From CAIWHR01 sp963734575 (GTDB lineage: Bacteria > Pseudomonadota > Gammaproteobacteria > Burkholderiales > Casimicrobiaceae), in NCBI GenBank assembly GCA_963734575.1, contig CAVTHT010000012.1:62001-126000 (forward strand): a stretch of DNA of 64,000 nt. Direction: 5' to 3'. This document shows, one piece after another, positions 47,317-56,669 of the stretch (positions are counted from its first letter, which is position 1; each line of letters starts with the position of its first letter). The notes under the pieces were generated by a model. It saw only the letters and a program-made list of their open reading frames with translations. It did no database searches and had not been told where the DNA came from. A program made the position numbers and the translations under genes.

Positions 47317-49483
47317 CTACAGGAACGGCTTGGCCCGCTCCAGCAGCGCGTCGAGCCCGGGCTCCTTGGGATTGCGCGGCTTGCCCGGATGGATGATGGA
47401 CACCTGGCAATTCTCGGCGGCCTCGACGAGTTGCGCATACGTGCCGGCGTCCGGGTTGGCGATCGTCGCCTGCTTGTTCTCGTTGTACGCGAACATCTTG
47501 TCGTTCACGTTGGTGCACTCGTTGCAGCTCGTGCACCGGGGCGTTTCGATGTAGGGATCGTCGCCGGCCGGTTGCGGCTCGGCGGCGTCGGCCGCTGCCG
47601 CCGGCGTAACGGGTGCCGCCGCTGCGGCCACGGGCGCCGGCAGCCACCGTCCGCTCGGCTTCCGCGCTGCGTTGCCTGGCGCTCGCGCAGCAGCACGCGC
47701 TCCGCGTGCGAATTGTGGATGCCGCCGAGCTCCTGCAGGCTGTGCCACAGCTCGCGACAGCGGCGTGCCTCGCGCATCAGCTTGTCGTCGACGAGCACCT
47801 TCTGGAGCCGGTCCTTGGCATCGAGCATCCACGCGCAGGGCAGCAGCCCCGGCGTGCGCATCCCGGTGCCGGCGAGCGCGGCGCCCGCGCTGATCATGCC
47901 GACCGACCAGCGGGCGCTCGGCACGCGGGCGAAATGGCGCGCGAAGCGCACGTCGCACGCCACGAACTCGACCGTCGTGAACGCCAGCTCCTCGGAGTGG
48001 CGCTGATGGTTGGCATCCTCGTAGTCGAAGCGCTGCAACGGCCAGTCGAGATCGACCTGCGGATTGGCGGCGAGATCGAAACGCGCTGCCCAGTCCGCGC
48101 CCGCCGCGGGATCGAAGGTATATGCGGGAAACGCGCGCGACTCCATCGCCGCCGCGGCAACGAGATAAGACGGACAGACCGGGCGTGGTGACGCCCGTGG
48201 GGCAGTAGCAGCTGAACAGGGCCGGACCCCGGTGCTCCATGCCGCGATAGATGCGGTCGCGGTACTGGTACAGGTTCGACGCGCTCGACTGCAGGACGTA
48301 CACCTCGTTCAGGCCGATCGCCATGTGCGCGAGCTGCCGCGCACGCGCGCCGAAGCCGAGGTGGCCTTCGCCCGTGTGCGGCTCGTCGAGGATGTCCTCG
48401 GTCGTGACCAGCACCTTGACCGGCAGCCCGGCGGCGAGCATCTCCATCAGCGTGGCGTTCTCCACCGCATGCAGCCCGGCCGCGGAGGTGGTCACGATGT
48501 AGTCGGGAAAGAGCGCCAGGTCCTTGGCGTCGATGTCGGCTTCGCTGTAGCCCTCGAAGTACGCGTCGTGGCGTCCCTCGCGGTATTCGCCGGCGATCTC
48601 GAGCTCGGCCATCGCGATGGTGCGGGCCAGCTCGACCACTTCGGGCGCGCGTTCGCGATAGGCGGCAAGCGCTTCCTGGCAGCTCGAGAACTGGAACCCG
48701 TACGTCGCGGCGGCCGCCGCGCCCATGGGATAGAACCGCTGCGATTGCAGCACGTCGAGCAGGCGGTTGATGCGCCGCCGGCGATTCACCGGCATCGCCT
48801 GATCGGGCGTGGCCTCCGTGAGAAGGCGCGACATCGCGTCGAAGTCGAACGCATCCTCGTGCAGCGTGCCGAAGGCGGTGCGCAGGTTCTCGGGCGTGCG
48901 TCCGGGCGCCGAGCGCACGAAGTCCGCGCGCAGGATCTCGGAGAGCTTCTGGATGAGGCGCCGCACTTCCTCGCCAAAGCGTTGCGCCTTGCCCGCGTAC
49001 ACGCGCTGGGCGGCCGCGGCGAAGATCTGCGGCGCGAGGGTCGTATCGCAATCGGCGAGCTCGCCGTCGATGCGCAGCGCAGCGCGCAGGCGTGCGAGGC
49101 TGTCGGCCAGGAGATCGTCGCTCGTGGTGGGCAACGCGGCGGCCGCCTTCTCCCACAGCGCCGAGAGCGTTCCACGAGTGCCGTGTGCGAGCAGGCCACG
49201 CAGCGCCGCCTCCATGCGGAAGGCGTGGCGGCTGATCCGCTCGCCATCGTCGCCCTGTGCGACCTCGCGCAGCACGCGATCCATCAGCGCGGACAGGCCT
49301 TCCACGTACGGCCCGTCGCCCTGTGCGAGCACGACCGGATAGTCGTAACGCAGGCTGCGCGAGCTCGCGGTACGGCGCGAGCAGGACTGGCACGAGCGCG
49401 AGCTCGTCCACGGGGTCGAGCTCGGTGGCCGGGCGCTTGCCGGTCAGGTGAAACGCGACGTGACTCTGCAGTTCTGCTTCCAT
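47317..49483 (-). CDS. PFOR-derived protein with degenerate thiamine site and C-terminal ferredoxin-like domain (about three frameshifts)
   Basis: The product is about 720 residues and I know no named family. Residues 1-300 are mostly helical and unfamiliar. Near 390-480 the order VKVLVTTEDILDEPHTGEG, GLNEVYVLQSSASNLYQYRD and GPALFSCYCPTG follows the thiamine end of pyruvate:ferredoxin oxidoreductase, but the expected GDG stretch is replaced by VTTSAAGLH. The C-terminus carries CTSCNECTNVNDKMFAYNEN and a fourth Cys about 30 residues on, fitting one 4Fe-4S cluster. Shifts lie near 49,345, 48,185 and 47,645. It sits between the two oxoacid oxidoreductase sets. Catalysis is doubtful; electron transfer or a structural role is inferred. 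Confidence 0.68.
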
Positions 49484-49527
49484 GATTCGAGATTCCGTAG
49501 TGGCTTCGGACGCGGTGGCCGGGGATG

Positions 49528-50518
49528 TCAGGCGGGCTGCGCCTCGGCAGCGGCCTGCTCCGGCCAGATCGTGTACTTGTCGAATTCCGCCTCGAGACCG
49601 GTGCGGATCAGGTCCGCGGTGCGCAGGAGCGGCGAACTGCGCAGGTCCTCGTAGCACGGCACGTCCTCGTTGCGGTACAGGATGCCGACCGGGATGGGAT
49701 CGATCGACGACGCCATCTCGCGCGCACGATTCAGATCGGACGGGTCGTGCTCTTCCTGGTTGCGATACACCTTGGCGAGTCCCGCGCTCAGCTCGATGCC
49801 CTTCTCGTGATGCAGGATCTTCACCTTCTGCGGATCGTGGAGCCACGGCTCGAAGTGCTTCGGCAGCCACTCCGGGCAGCGCTGCACGATGCGCACGAAG
49901 GAGAGTCCCTTGTGGTGATAGGCCGCGCGCACGATGTCGTAGAGAACTTCGGGAATCCAGTCGACGGTCTGCGCGACGAACGACACGTTCTGCACGCCGA
50001 GGGTCACGGTCAGCGGATTCAGTCCATCCAGATAGCGCGCCGCGCGGCGTCGTGTTGCTCTTGAGACCCTTGGGCGAGGTCGGCGAGGCCTGCATCTTCG
50101 TGAGGCCGTAGATCTGGTTGTCGTGCAGGAACACCGTGAGGTTCATGTTGTAGCGGATCGCGTGGATCCAGTGCGCCGCGCCGATGCTGCAGCAGTCGCC
50201 GTCGCCGGTGTTCACGAAGACGTTCAGATCGGGCCGGGCGAGACGCACGCCCTCGGCGACGGGCAAGGCACGCCCGTGGATGCCGTGGAAGCCGTACGTC
50301 TTCATGTAGTGGGGGAAGCGGCTGGAGCAGCCGATCCCCGACACGAACACGGTCTTCTCCGGCCGCAGCTGCTCGTCGCGGCACAGGCGCTGCACGGCCG
50401 CGAGGATCGCGTTGTCACCGCAGCCCGTGCACCAGCGCGGCACGCCGCTCTGGTAGTCCTCGAGCTCGTGGCGCTCCTCGTAGAGCCGGATCATGCATTC
50501 GGTGGCGGCAGTGGTCAT
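49528..50518 (-). CDS. 2-oxoacid:ferredoxin oxidoreductase beta subunit (second pair, one frameshift)
   Basis: The product is about 330 residues. The cluster ligands are RWCTGCGDNAILAAVQ and GIGCSSRFPHYM; the thiamine motif is NTGDGDCCSIGAAHWI followed by HDNQIYGLTKMQASPTSPKG. One indel near 50,025 moves the rest to another frame (GVQNVSFVAQTVDWIPEVLY and later RIVQRCPEWLPKHFEPWLHD). It follows the second alpha subunit by only 4 bases. The two beta subunits in the window differ clearly, so the second pair is a separate enzyme rather than a recent copy. The substrate is open. Confidence 0.9.
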
Positions 50519-50522
50519 CGCA

Positions 50523-52433
50523 TTACCCTTGCAGTTTTTGACGGATCACACGCACGATGCTCGATGGCGTGATGGGCTGGCCACGCACCTGGCTCCAGCA
50601 GTCCACGTCGACGAGATAGCGCGAGCGCAGCAGCATCGCGAGCGCGGAGTAGCGGCGATTGTTCTCGTCGATGATCTCCTCGTCCGCGGCATCGCTCCAG
50701 TTGCTCTCGATGGTCATGACCTTGCGGAAGCCCTGCATCGCCTCCTTGATGCCGGGCTGCATCGGCTGCAGGAAGCGCAGGTGCATCGACGACACGCGCA
50801 GGCCGTCCGCACGCGCGCGCTGCACCGCTTCCTCGATGGTGCCCTTCGTGCTGCCCCAGCCGAGGATCAGGAGGTCGCCCTCGGGGTCGCCGAAGATCGG
50901 CGCCGGCTTGAGAGTGCGGGCGAGCGCCGCGAGCTTGAGGCTGCGCGCGCGCAGGCCTTCCTCGTTGATGTCGGGGTCGTACGCGACACGGCTCTGCCGG
51001 TCGTGCGCAAGGCCCGTCACGGTGTGCATGCCACCCGGCTGGCCGGGAATGAAGCGCCGCGCGATGCCGGTGGTCTTGTTCCAGTCGTACGGCTTCGCGC
51101 CCGGAGGCACCGGACTCTGGTCGATCGGCGGCGAGACCCACGCCTCGTTGAACGAGGGCCGCGGGAACGGCGTCTGCGACGTCGCGAGATTGGCGTCGGT
51201 CAGCACCACCACGACCATGTTGAACGTCTCGGCGATCTTGCGTGCCGTGATGACCGAATAGAAGCAATCCTCGATCGTGCTCGCCGCCAGCACCACCTTC
51301 GGCGCGTCGCCATGGCTGCCGAACATCGCGGTGAGGAGATCGCCCTGCTCGGCCTTGGTGGGCTGCCCGGTGCTGGGTCCGCCGCGCTGCACGTTGACGA
51401 CCACGAGCGGAATTTCCGCCATCACCGCGAGACCGATGGCCTCCTGCTTGAGCGAGTACCCGGGACCCGACGTGATCGTCACGGTGCACTTGCCCGCATA
51501 CGATGCGCCGATCGCGAACGCGCAGGCGGCAATCTCGTCCTCCGCCTGATGCACGATCCCGCCGACCTTCTCGAACACGTCCGAGAGGTAGTGCGATGCC
51601 GAGGTCGCCGGCGTGATCGGATACATGGCGCAGATCTCCATGCCCGAGGCGAGCACGCCGAGCGCGAGCGCCGTATTGCCGTTGATCACCATCTGCGGCA
51701 CGGTCGCGCGAACGGCCGGAATCCTGTACTTGAAATCGAGGTTGGCCTCGCCCCAGGCAAAGCCGGCTTCGAGCAGCGAGACGTTGGTCTTGATCACGCC
51801 CGAAGCCTTCTTGCCGAACGTGAGCGCGATCTGCTCCCGCGCGAGCTGCAGGTCGAGGCTGTAGATGCTGCACAGCATGCCGAGCGCGAACATGTTCTTG
51901 CCGCGGCGCGGATCCGGCACGAGCTTGCGGCATTCGCGCTCCATCGGCACCTCGCGCACGTCGTAGCCGTCGGCCACGAGCTTTTCGTAGGTGTCGACGT
52001 AGCCGTCGGCGATCGTCGGATCGGCGTCGTCGCGCCACATGCTCTCGAGCAGGATCGTGCAGCCGGGCTTGAGCTCGCCGGCACGCACGCGCCCGAGCAG
52101 CACCTGCTCGTTGAACGCCACCACGAGATCGGTCTCGTCGCCGCCGTTGGTCACCTGTCCCGCGCCGAGGCGGATGCGATTGCCGCTCGCACCGGCCACG
52201 CTGCGCGCCGGCGGCCGGATCTCGGCCGGGATGATCTCGACCGTCCACACGCCATTGCCCATGCGCGCGGCAAGGCCGCCGAGCGCCTGCCCGCAGCGCT
52301 GTGCCCCTTCGCCGGAGTCGCTGATGATCTCCACGACATGCTCGGTGAGCGTGGTGATGGTCTTGCGTCCCGCGGCCTTCCTGCCGGTGCGTTCCGGCGT
52401 CTTCACGTTGTCCTGCAGCACGGTGTTGATCAT
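50523..52433 (-). CDS. 2-oxoacid:ferredoxin oxidoreductase alpha subunit with fused gamma domain (second pair)
   Basis: The protein has 636 residues and is intact. The N-terminal gamma domain shows SDSGEGAQRCGQALGGLAAR, the alpha domain INGNTALALGVLASGMEICA and YPITPATSASHYL. Later come HQAEDEIAACAFAIGASYAG and TSGPGYSLKQEAIGLAVMAE. RGGPSTGQPTKAEQGDLL is a hallmark of KorA-type enzymes. It is 39 bases downstream of the NfnB-like gene, which suggests that the NAD(P)-linked flavoproteins and this enzyme are made together. Compared with the first pair, the two are about equally divergent from classic KorA. Confidence 0.94.
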   Translation of the reverse strand: MINTVLQDNVKTPERTGRKAAGRKTITTLTEHVVEIISDSGEGAQRCGQALGGLAARMGNGVWTVEIIPAEIRPPARSVAGASGNRIRLGAGQVTNGGDETDLVVAFNEQVLLGRVRAGELKPGCTILLESMWRDDADPTIADGYVDTYEKLVADGYDVREVPMERECRKLVPDPRRGKNMFALGMLCSIYSLDLQLAREQIALTFGKKASGVIKTNVSLLEAGFAWGEANLDFKYRIPAVRATVPQMVINGNTALALGVLASGMEICAMYPITPATSASHYLSDVFEKVGGIVHQAEDEIAACAFAIGASYAGKCTVTITSGPGYSLKQEAIGLAVMAEIPLVVVNVQRGGPSTGQPTKAEQGDLLTAMFGSHGDAPKVVLAASTIEDCFYSVITARKIAETFNMVVVVLTDANLATSQTPFPRPSFNEAWVSPPIDQSPVPPGAKPYDWNKTTGIARRFIPGQPGGMHTVTGLAHDRQSRVAYDPDINEEGLRARSLKLAALARTLKPAPIFGDPEGDLLILGWGSTKGTIEEAVQRARADGLRVSSMHLRFLQPMQPGIKEAMQGFRKVMTIESNWSDAADEEIIDENNRRYSALAMLLRSRYLVDVDCWSQVRGQPITPSSIVRVIRQKLQG

Positions 52434-52472
52434 GGCGTCGTCGTCGTTGATGGAGTCGTTGCGAGGGCGGAC

Positions 52473-53975
52473 CTAGGCGGCGCGGATGCGCACGAAATGG
52501 CGCTCGCGCGCGTCGAGGCCGAACCACCGGGGCACGCCAGGCACGTCCGCGGCATACGGCGCATTGGCGTCACGGAGTCCGAGGTAGGCCTTCATGCTGC
52601 GCGCTGCCTTGCGGCCGGCACCCATGGCCTGGATGACGGTGGCGGCGCCGGTGACGATGTCGCCCCCCGCGAACACGCCCGCAACCGAGGTCGCGAGGCT
52701 GTCGTCGGTCGCGATGTAGCCCCACTTGTTGAGCTTTAGGCTCGACGTCTGGCCCATGATCGGATTGGCATTGGTGCCGATCGCAAACACGACCAGGTCG
52801 GTCTCGATGTCGTGTTCGCTGCCCGCGACCACCACGGGCCGCCGCCGGCCGGACTCATCGGGCTCGCCCAGCTCCATGGTGACGCAGCGCATGCCGCGCA
52901 CGCCGCCCTTCCCGTCGTCGAGGATCTCGACGGGATTGGTGAGCCAGTGGAACTCGACGCCCTCCTCTTCCGCGTGATGCACTTCCTCGGAGCGCGCCGG
53001 ACACTCGGTGCGGCTGCGGCGATAGATGCAGTACACCTTCTCGGCGCCGAGACGCAGGCACACGCGCATCGCGTCCATCGCGGTATTGCCGGCGCCCACC
53101 ACGGCGACGCGGCGGCCGACGGGCAGCGGGGTGTCGTAGCTCGGGAACTCCTTCGCGCGCATCAGATTGCAGCGCGTGAGGAGCTCGTTCGCCGACAGCA
53201 CGCCGTTGAGCGAATCGCCCGGGATGCCGAGCATCGTCGGGTAACCTGCGCCGGTGCCGATGAACACGGCGTGAAAGCCGAGCTCGTCCACCATCTGCTC
53301 GATGGAGAACAGGCGTCCGACGAGGGTGTTGCACTCGAACTTGACGCCGAGCTTCTCGAGATTGCGGATCTCGGCGTCGATCACGTCGTTCGGCAGGCGG
53401 AAGTCGGGAATGCCATAGCGCAGCACGCCGCCGGGCTGGTGGAATGCCTCGTACACGGTGACGTCGCAACCGGCTTTCGCCATGTCCGCGGCGCACGCCA
53501 TGCCCGCGGGGCCCGAGCCGACGATCCCTACGCGATACGGCTCCGGCTCGATGTACGGCACGTTGGTCCAATGCTCGGCGATCGCCTTGTCGCCCACGAA
53601 GCGCTCCAGCCTTCCGATCGCGACCGGCTCCAGCGTCTCGCCGACGTTGCACACGCCCTCGCACTGGTTCTCCTGCGGGCAGACGCGCCCGCATACCGCG
53701 GGCAGCAGGTTGGTGGCGGTGATCGTGTCGTAGGCGCCGCGGAAATCCTTCTCCGTGATCTTCTGGATGAAGCCGGGAATGTCGATGCCGACCGGGCAAC
53801 CGGCGATGCACGGCTGCTCCGGGCACATGAGGCAGCGCTCGGCCTCGACCAGCGCGTCCTCGAGGCGGTAGCCGGTGGCAACCTCGTCGAAGTTCTTCGC
53901 CCGCACGTGCGGGTCCTGTTCCCGCATGGGCGTGCGCTGCTGCGGAATCGTGCGGATGGTTTTTTTCTTCGCCAT
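52473..53975 (-). CDS. NfnB/SudA-like glutamate-synthase-type NADPH flavoprotein
   Basis: The protein has 500 residues and is intact. N-terminal cluster ligands are CLMCPEQPCIAGCPVGIDIP and CGRVCPQENQCEGVC, two 4Fe-4S sites. FAD binds at VGIVGSGPAGMACAADMAKA and NAD(P) at VAVVGAGNTAMDAMRVCLRL; GVFAGGDIVTGAATVIQAMG closes the FAD fold. This matches NfnB (large subunit of NADH-dependent ferredoxin:NADP+ oxidoreductase) and also the archaeal SudA/GltA group. The NfnA-like gene is 9 bases upstream. With no gltB next to it, glutamate synthase is unlikely. Confidence 0.92.
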   Translation of the reverse strand: MAKKKTIRTIPQQRTPMREQDPHVRAKNFDEVATGYRLEDALVEAERCLMCPEQPCIAGCPVGIDIPGFIQKITEKDFRGAYDTITATNLLPAVCGRVCPQENQCEGVCNVGETLEPVAIGRLERFVGDKAIAEHWTNVPYIEPEPYRVGIVGSGPAGMACAADMAKAGCDVTVYEAFHQPGGVLRYGIPDFRLPNDVIDAEIRNLEKLGVKFECNTLVGRLFSIEQMVDELGFHAVFIGTGAGYPTMLGIPGDSLNGVLSANELLTRCNLMRAKEFPSYDTPLPVGRRVAVVGAGNTAMDAMRVCLRLGAEKVYCIYRRSRTECPARSEEVHHAEEEGVEFHWLTNPVEILDDGKGGVRGMRCVTMELGEPDESGRRRPVVVAGSEHDIETDLVVFAIGTNANPIMGQTSSLKLNKWGYIATDDSLATSVAGVFAGGDIVTGAATVIQAMGAGRKAARSMKAYLGLRDANAPYAADVPGVPRWFGLDARERHFVRIRAA

Positions 53976-53984
53976 GGCCGTTGC

Positions 53985-54881
53985 CTAGAAGAATTCGGGG
54001 TCGCTCGCCGATGCCGGGGCGAGCACGTCTTCGCGCTGGAACATGCGGCAGGTCTCGACCCACTTGTCGAGCGCCACTTTCTCTTCCTCGCTGAAGCGGC
54101 GCAGGCGCGTCATGAGGTCGTCGAAATCCACCTGGTGACCGTCGAAGTCGGGACCGTCGACGCAGGCGAACTTCACCTCGCCGCCGACCTTCACGCGGCA
54201 GCCGCCGCACATGCCGGTGCCATCGACCATCAGCGGGTTGAGGCTGACCATCGTCTTGATTCCCGCCGGCCGCGTGGCCTCCGCGGCGGCTTTCATCATG
54301 ACCGGCGGGCCGATCGCGACGCATTCCTCGATGTCGGGATGCCGCTCGATGGCGCGCTGGATGCCGATGCCGACGTGCCCCTTGATGCCGGCGGAGCCGT
54401 CGTCCGTGCAGAGGATGAAGTCGTCGCACACGCTGCGGTACTTGTCGTCCCAGAAGACGAGGTTCTTGCTGCGGAAGCCCACCACGCCGATGACGTAGGC
54501 GCCGGCCTCCTGGAAGGCACGTGCCTGCGGGAAGGTCGGTGCCACGCCGAGGCCACCACCAACGCACAGGACCTTGCGGAGCTTCTTGATCGGACTGGGA
54601 ATGCCCATCGGGCCAACGACACCGTACAGCGACGTGCCGACCTTGCAGAGCTGCTGCATCTCCTTCGTGCTCTTGCCCACCGCCTGGATGACCAGCGTGA
54701 TCGTCCCCTTGGCGGCGTCGAAATCGGCGATCGTCAGCGGGATGCGCTCGCCATGCTCGTGCGACATCACGATGACGAACTGCCCGGGCCGGGCGGCGCG
54801 CGCCATCAACGGATGCCGCACCTCGAGGAGGTAGGTGACATCCGAAAAATCCTCGCGCGCGACGATTTCGAAATTGGACAT
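53985..54881 (-). CDS. NfnA/SudB-like FAD/NAD-binding iron-sulfur protein
   Basis: The protein has 298 residues and is intact. It belongs to the dihydroorotate-dehydrogenase electron-transfer type: HPLMARAARPGQFVIVMS for FAD and CVGGGLGVAPTFPQARAFQE for NAD. The [2Fe-2S] ligands lie in GTGMCGGCRVKVGGEVKFAC. This is the expected small subunit of an Nfn/Sud enzyme and is immediately followed by the large one. The start ATG 54881 has GGAGGAG 5 bases upstream; the open frame runs further up but without such a site. It is the first gene of the redox block, after a 463-base leader region. Confidence 0.92.
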   Translation of the reverse strand: MSNFEIVAREDFSDVTYLLEVRHPLMARAARPGQFVIVMSHEHGERIPLTIADFDAAKGTITLVIQAVGKSTKEMQQLCKVGTSLYGVVGPMGIPSPIKKLRKVLCVGGGLGVAPTFPQARAFQEAGAYVIGVVGFRSKNLVFWDDKYRSVCDDFILCTDDGSAGIKGHVGIGIQRAIERHPDIEECVAIGPPVMMKAAAEATRPAGIKTMVSLNPLMVDGTGMCGGCRVKVGGEVKFACVDGPDFDGHQVDFDDLMTRLRRFSEEEKVALDKWVETCRMFQREDVLAPASASDPEFF

Positions 54882-54957
54882 GGGGAACTCCTCCGGGATC
54901 AGACGGCCCAACACGATTCGACGCGTCGGGAACGCAATCGCAGCAAGGCGGGGCACC

Positions 54958-54986
54958 AAAAACGAAGGCGGGCCGCACGGCCCGCC
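54958..54986 (-). terminator. Terminator-like hairpin in the leader of the redox operon
   Basis: On the minus strand a perfect 8-bp stem GGCGGGCC / GGCCCGCC with a 4-base loop is followed by TTCG and five T residues. It lies 77 bases upstream of the nfnA-like start codon and no gene ends just before it. This makes it a candidate attenuator for the redox operon, or the end of a short untranslated RNA. Confidence 0.6.
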
Positions 54987-55029
54987 GGGATGGAAAGGAA
55001 GCGAGTCTGGCTGACGCCGTGCCGGCCTC

Positions 55030-55082
55030 TTGCGGGCGACCGCAAATGCGCACACCATCGCTGCGAGACCGGCTTCCGGTCT
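55030..55082 (-). other. Two further leader hairpins upstream of the redox operon
   Basis: AGACCGG-CTT-CCGGTCT at 55066-55082 and TTGCGG-GCGA-CCGCAA at 55030-55045 are perfect inverted repeats, 20 bases apart. With the terminator-like hairpin at 54,967 they make three stems in 116 bases of what should be the operon's 5' leader. No known riboswitch could be recognised by eye. Confidence 0.4.
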
Positions 55083-55210
55083 TCTGCACGCGACGATGGC
55101 AGCGGCTTCACTCGCCCTCCCTGGTTGCAACGGCAATGCGGCTGATCCGCGCCGTCCTGCGATGTGCAAACGATCCTACGCCTCGATGTCTGCGACGGCG
55201 AGACGCGGCG

Positions 55211-55226
55211 TTTGATCTGCGTCACA
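55211..55226. promoter_or_regulatory. Candidate CRP/FNR-family operator
   Basis: TTTGATCTGCGTCACA matches 9 of 10 fixed positions of the CRP-type site TGTGA-N6-TCACA, and its left part also gives the FNR half-site TTGAT. It lies in the divergent region, about 120 bases before egtB and 330 before the nfnA-like start. An oxygen- or redox-responsive regulator would suit the redox operon. Chance matches of this quality are possible. Confidence 0.4.
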
Positions 55227-55344
55227 GTTAGCGCGTTTTATGCCGTGCGCGCGCCGTGCGACAACGCTCCGGCGCCCGCCATGCAGCAATGCACGCGCGA
55301 GCAGCACGCCGGGACACCGCAGCAAGGTTCGGGAGGAATGGGTC

Positions 55345-56641
55345 ATGAACGCAGGTAAAGGCCAGCGCAAGGAACCGACGCCGCATCGCGCATCGCGCAG
55401 CGCGCTCGCCGATGCATACGCGCGGGTGCGCGCCGCGACGCTCGCGCTCGCTGCGCCGCTTTCCGCCGAGGATTGCGCGCTGCAATCGATGCCCGATGCG
55501 AGCCCCGTGAAGTGGCATCTCGCGCATACCACATGGTTCTTCGAGACCTTCATCCTCGAGCGCGAGCCCGGACACCAGCCCTTCGAGCCCGCGTTTCGGG
55601 TGCTCTTCAACTCCTATTACAACGGCGTCGGCGAGAAGCACCCGCGGCCGCAGCGCGGGCTGCTGTCACGTCCGCCGCTCGAACGCGTGCTCGCGTACCG
55701 CCGTCACATCGACGAGCGCATGCAGCGCTTCCTCGCACGTGGCGACGCGGACGCAGCGCTGCTGGCGCTGGTCGAGCTCGGCGTCCATCACGAGCAGCAG
55801 CACCAGGAGCTCATCGTCACCGACCTGAAGCACCTGCTGTCGTGCAATCCGCTGCAACCGGCATACGGCCGGCAATGGCCGCTCACCACGATCGCGCCGC
55901 GCGCGCCGCGCTGGCTCGATTTCGCCGGGGGGCTGGTCGAGATCGGACACGCCGGTGACGACTTCGCGTTCGACAACGAGCAGCCGCGGCACCGGGTTTA
56001 CGCGGCGCCGTTCCGGCTCGCTTCGCATCCGGTGACCAACGGCGAGTTCGTCGCGTTCATCGAAGACGGTGGATACCGCCGTCCCGAGCTGTGGCTGTCG
56101 CTCGGCTGGGATGCCGTGCAGGCGCAGCGCTGGGAAGCGCCGCTCTACTGGAGACAGCGACGACGGCGGCTACACCACCTTCACGCTGCATGGGCGCGTG
56201 GAAGTGGATCGGCGCGCTCCCGTCACGCATGTCAGCTTCTTCGAAGCGGATGCGTACGCGCGCTGGGCAGGTGCCCGCCTGCCTGCGGAGCAGGAATGGG
56301 AGCTGGCGGCGCGCGACACACCGGTGGCCGGCAATTTCCTCGAGAGCGGCGCGTTCCATCCGCTCGCGCCCGTGATCGAGCATCCCGCGGGGTCGCCGGC
56401 GCAGCTCTTCGGCGACGTGTGGGAATGGACCCGCAGCGACTACGCGCCTTATCCCGGCTTTCATGCGGCACCCGGCGCCGTCGGTGAATACAACGGCAAG
56501 TTCATGTGCAACCAGTACGTCCTGCGCGGCGGGTCGTGCGCGACGCCGCAATCGCACATCCGGGCGACGTACCGCAACTTCTTCCCGCCCGATGCGCGCT
56601 GGCAGTTCTCCGGCATCCGGCTCGCCCGCGACGCACCGTAG
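55345..56641 (+). CDS. egtB: Ergothioneine biosynthesis protein EgtB (one frameshift)
   Basis: The product is about 432 residues. EgtB is an iron-dependent sulfoxide synthase that joins trimethylhistidine (hercynine) to a thiol. The N-terminal DinB-like domain has VKWHLAHTTWFFETFILE and GVHHEQQHQELIVTD, giving the iron-binding His residues. The C-terminal formylglycine-enzyme-like domain has SHPVTNGEFVAFIEDGGYRR and VWEWTRSDYAPYPGF with RGGSCATP. One indel lies near 56,155. GGGAGG precedes ATG 55345. EgtD lies convergently downstream. Confidence 0.95.
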
Positions 56642-56669
56642 GTTCGCGGCCCGCGCGGCGCGCTGCGCG

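Noticed and set aside
50493..55145. Two long plus-strand open frames (50,493-52,739 and 52,812-55,145)
   Set aside because: Both are antisense to intact redox genes with clear cofactor motifs and have no domain of their own.
54882..55169. A 96-residue N-terminal extension of the NfnA-like protein
   Set aside because: GGAGGAG sits 5 bases before ATG 54881, the extension is Arg/Pro-rich without family similarity, and it would run through the terminator-like hairpin.
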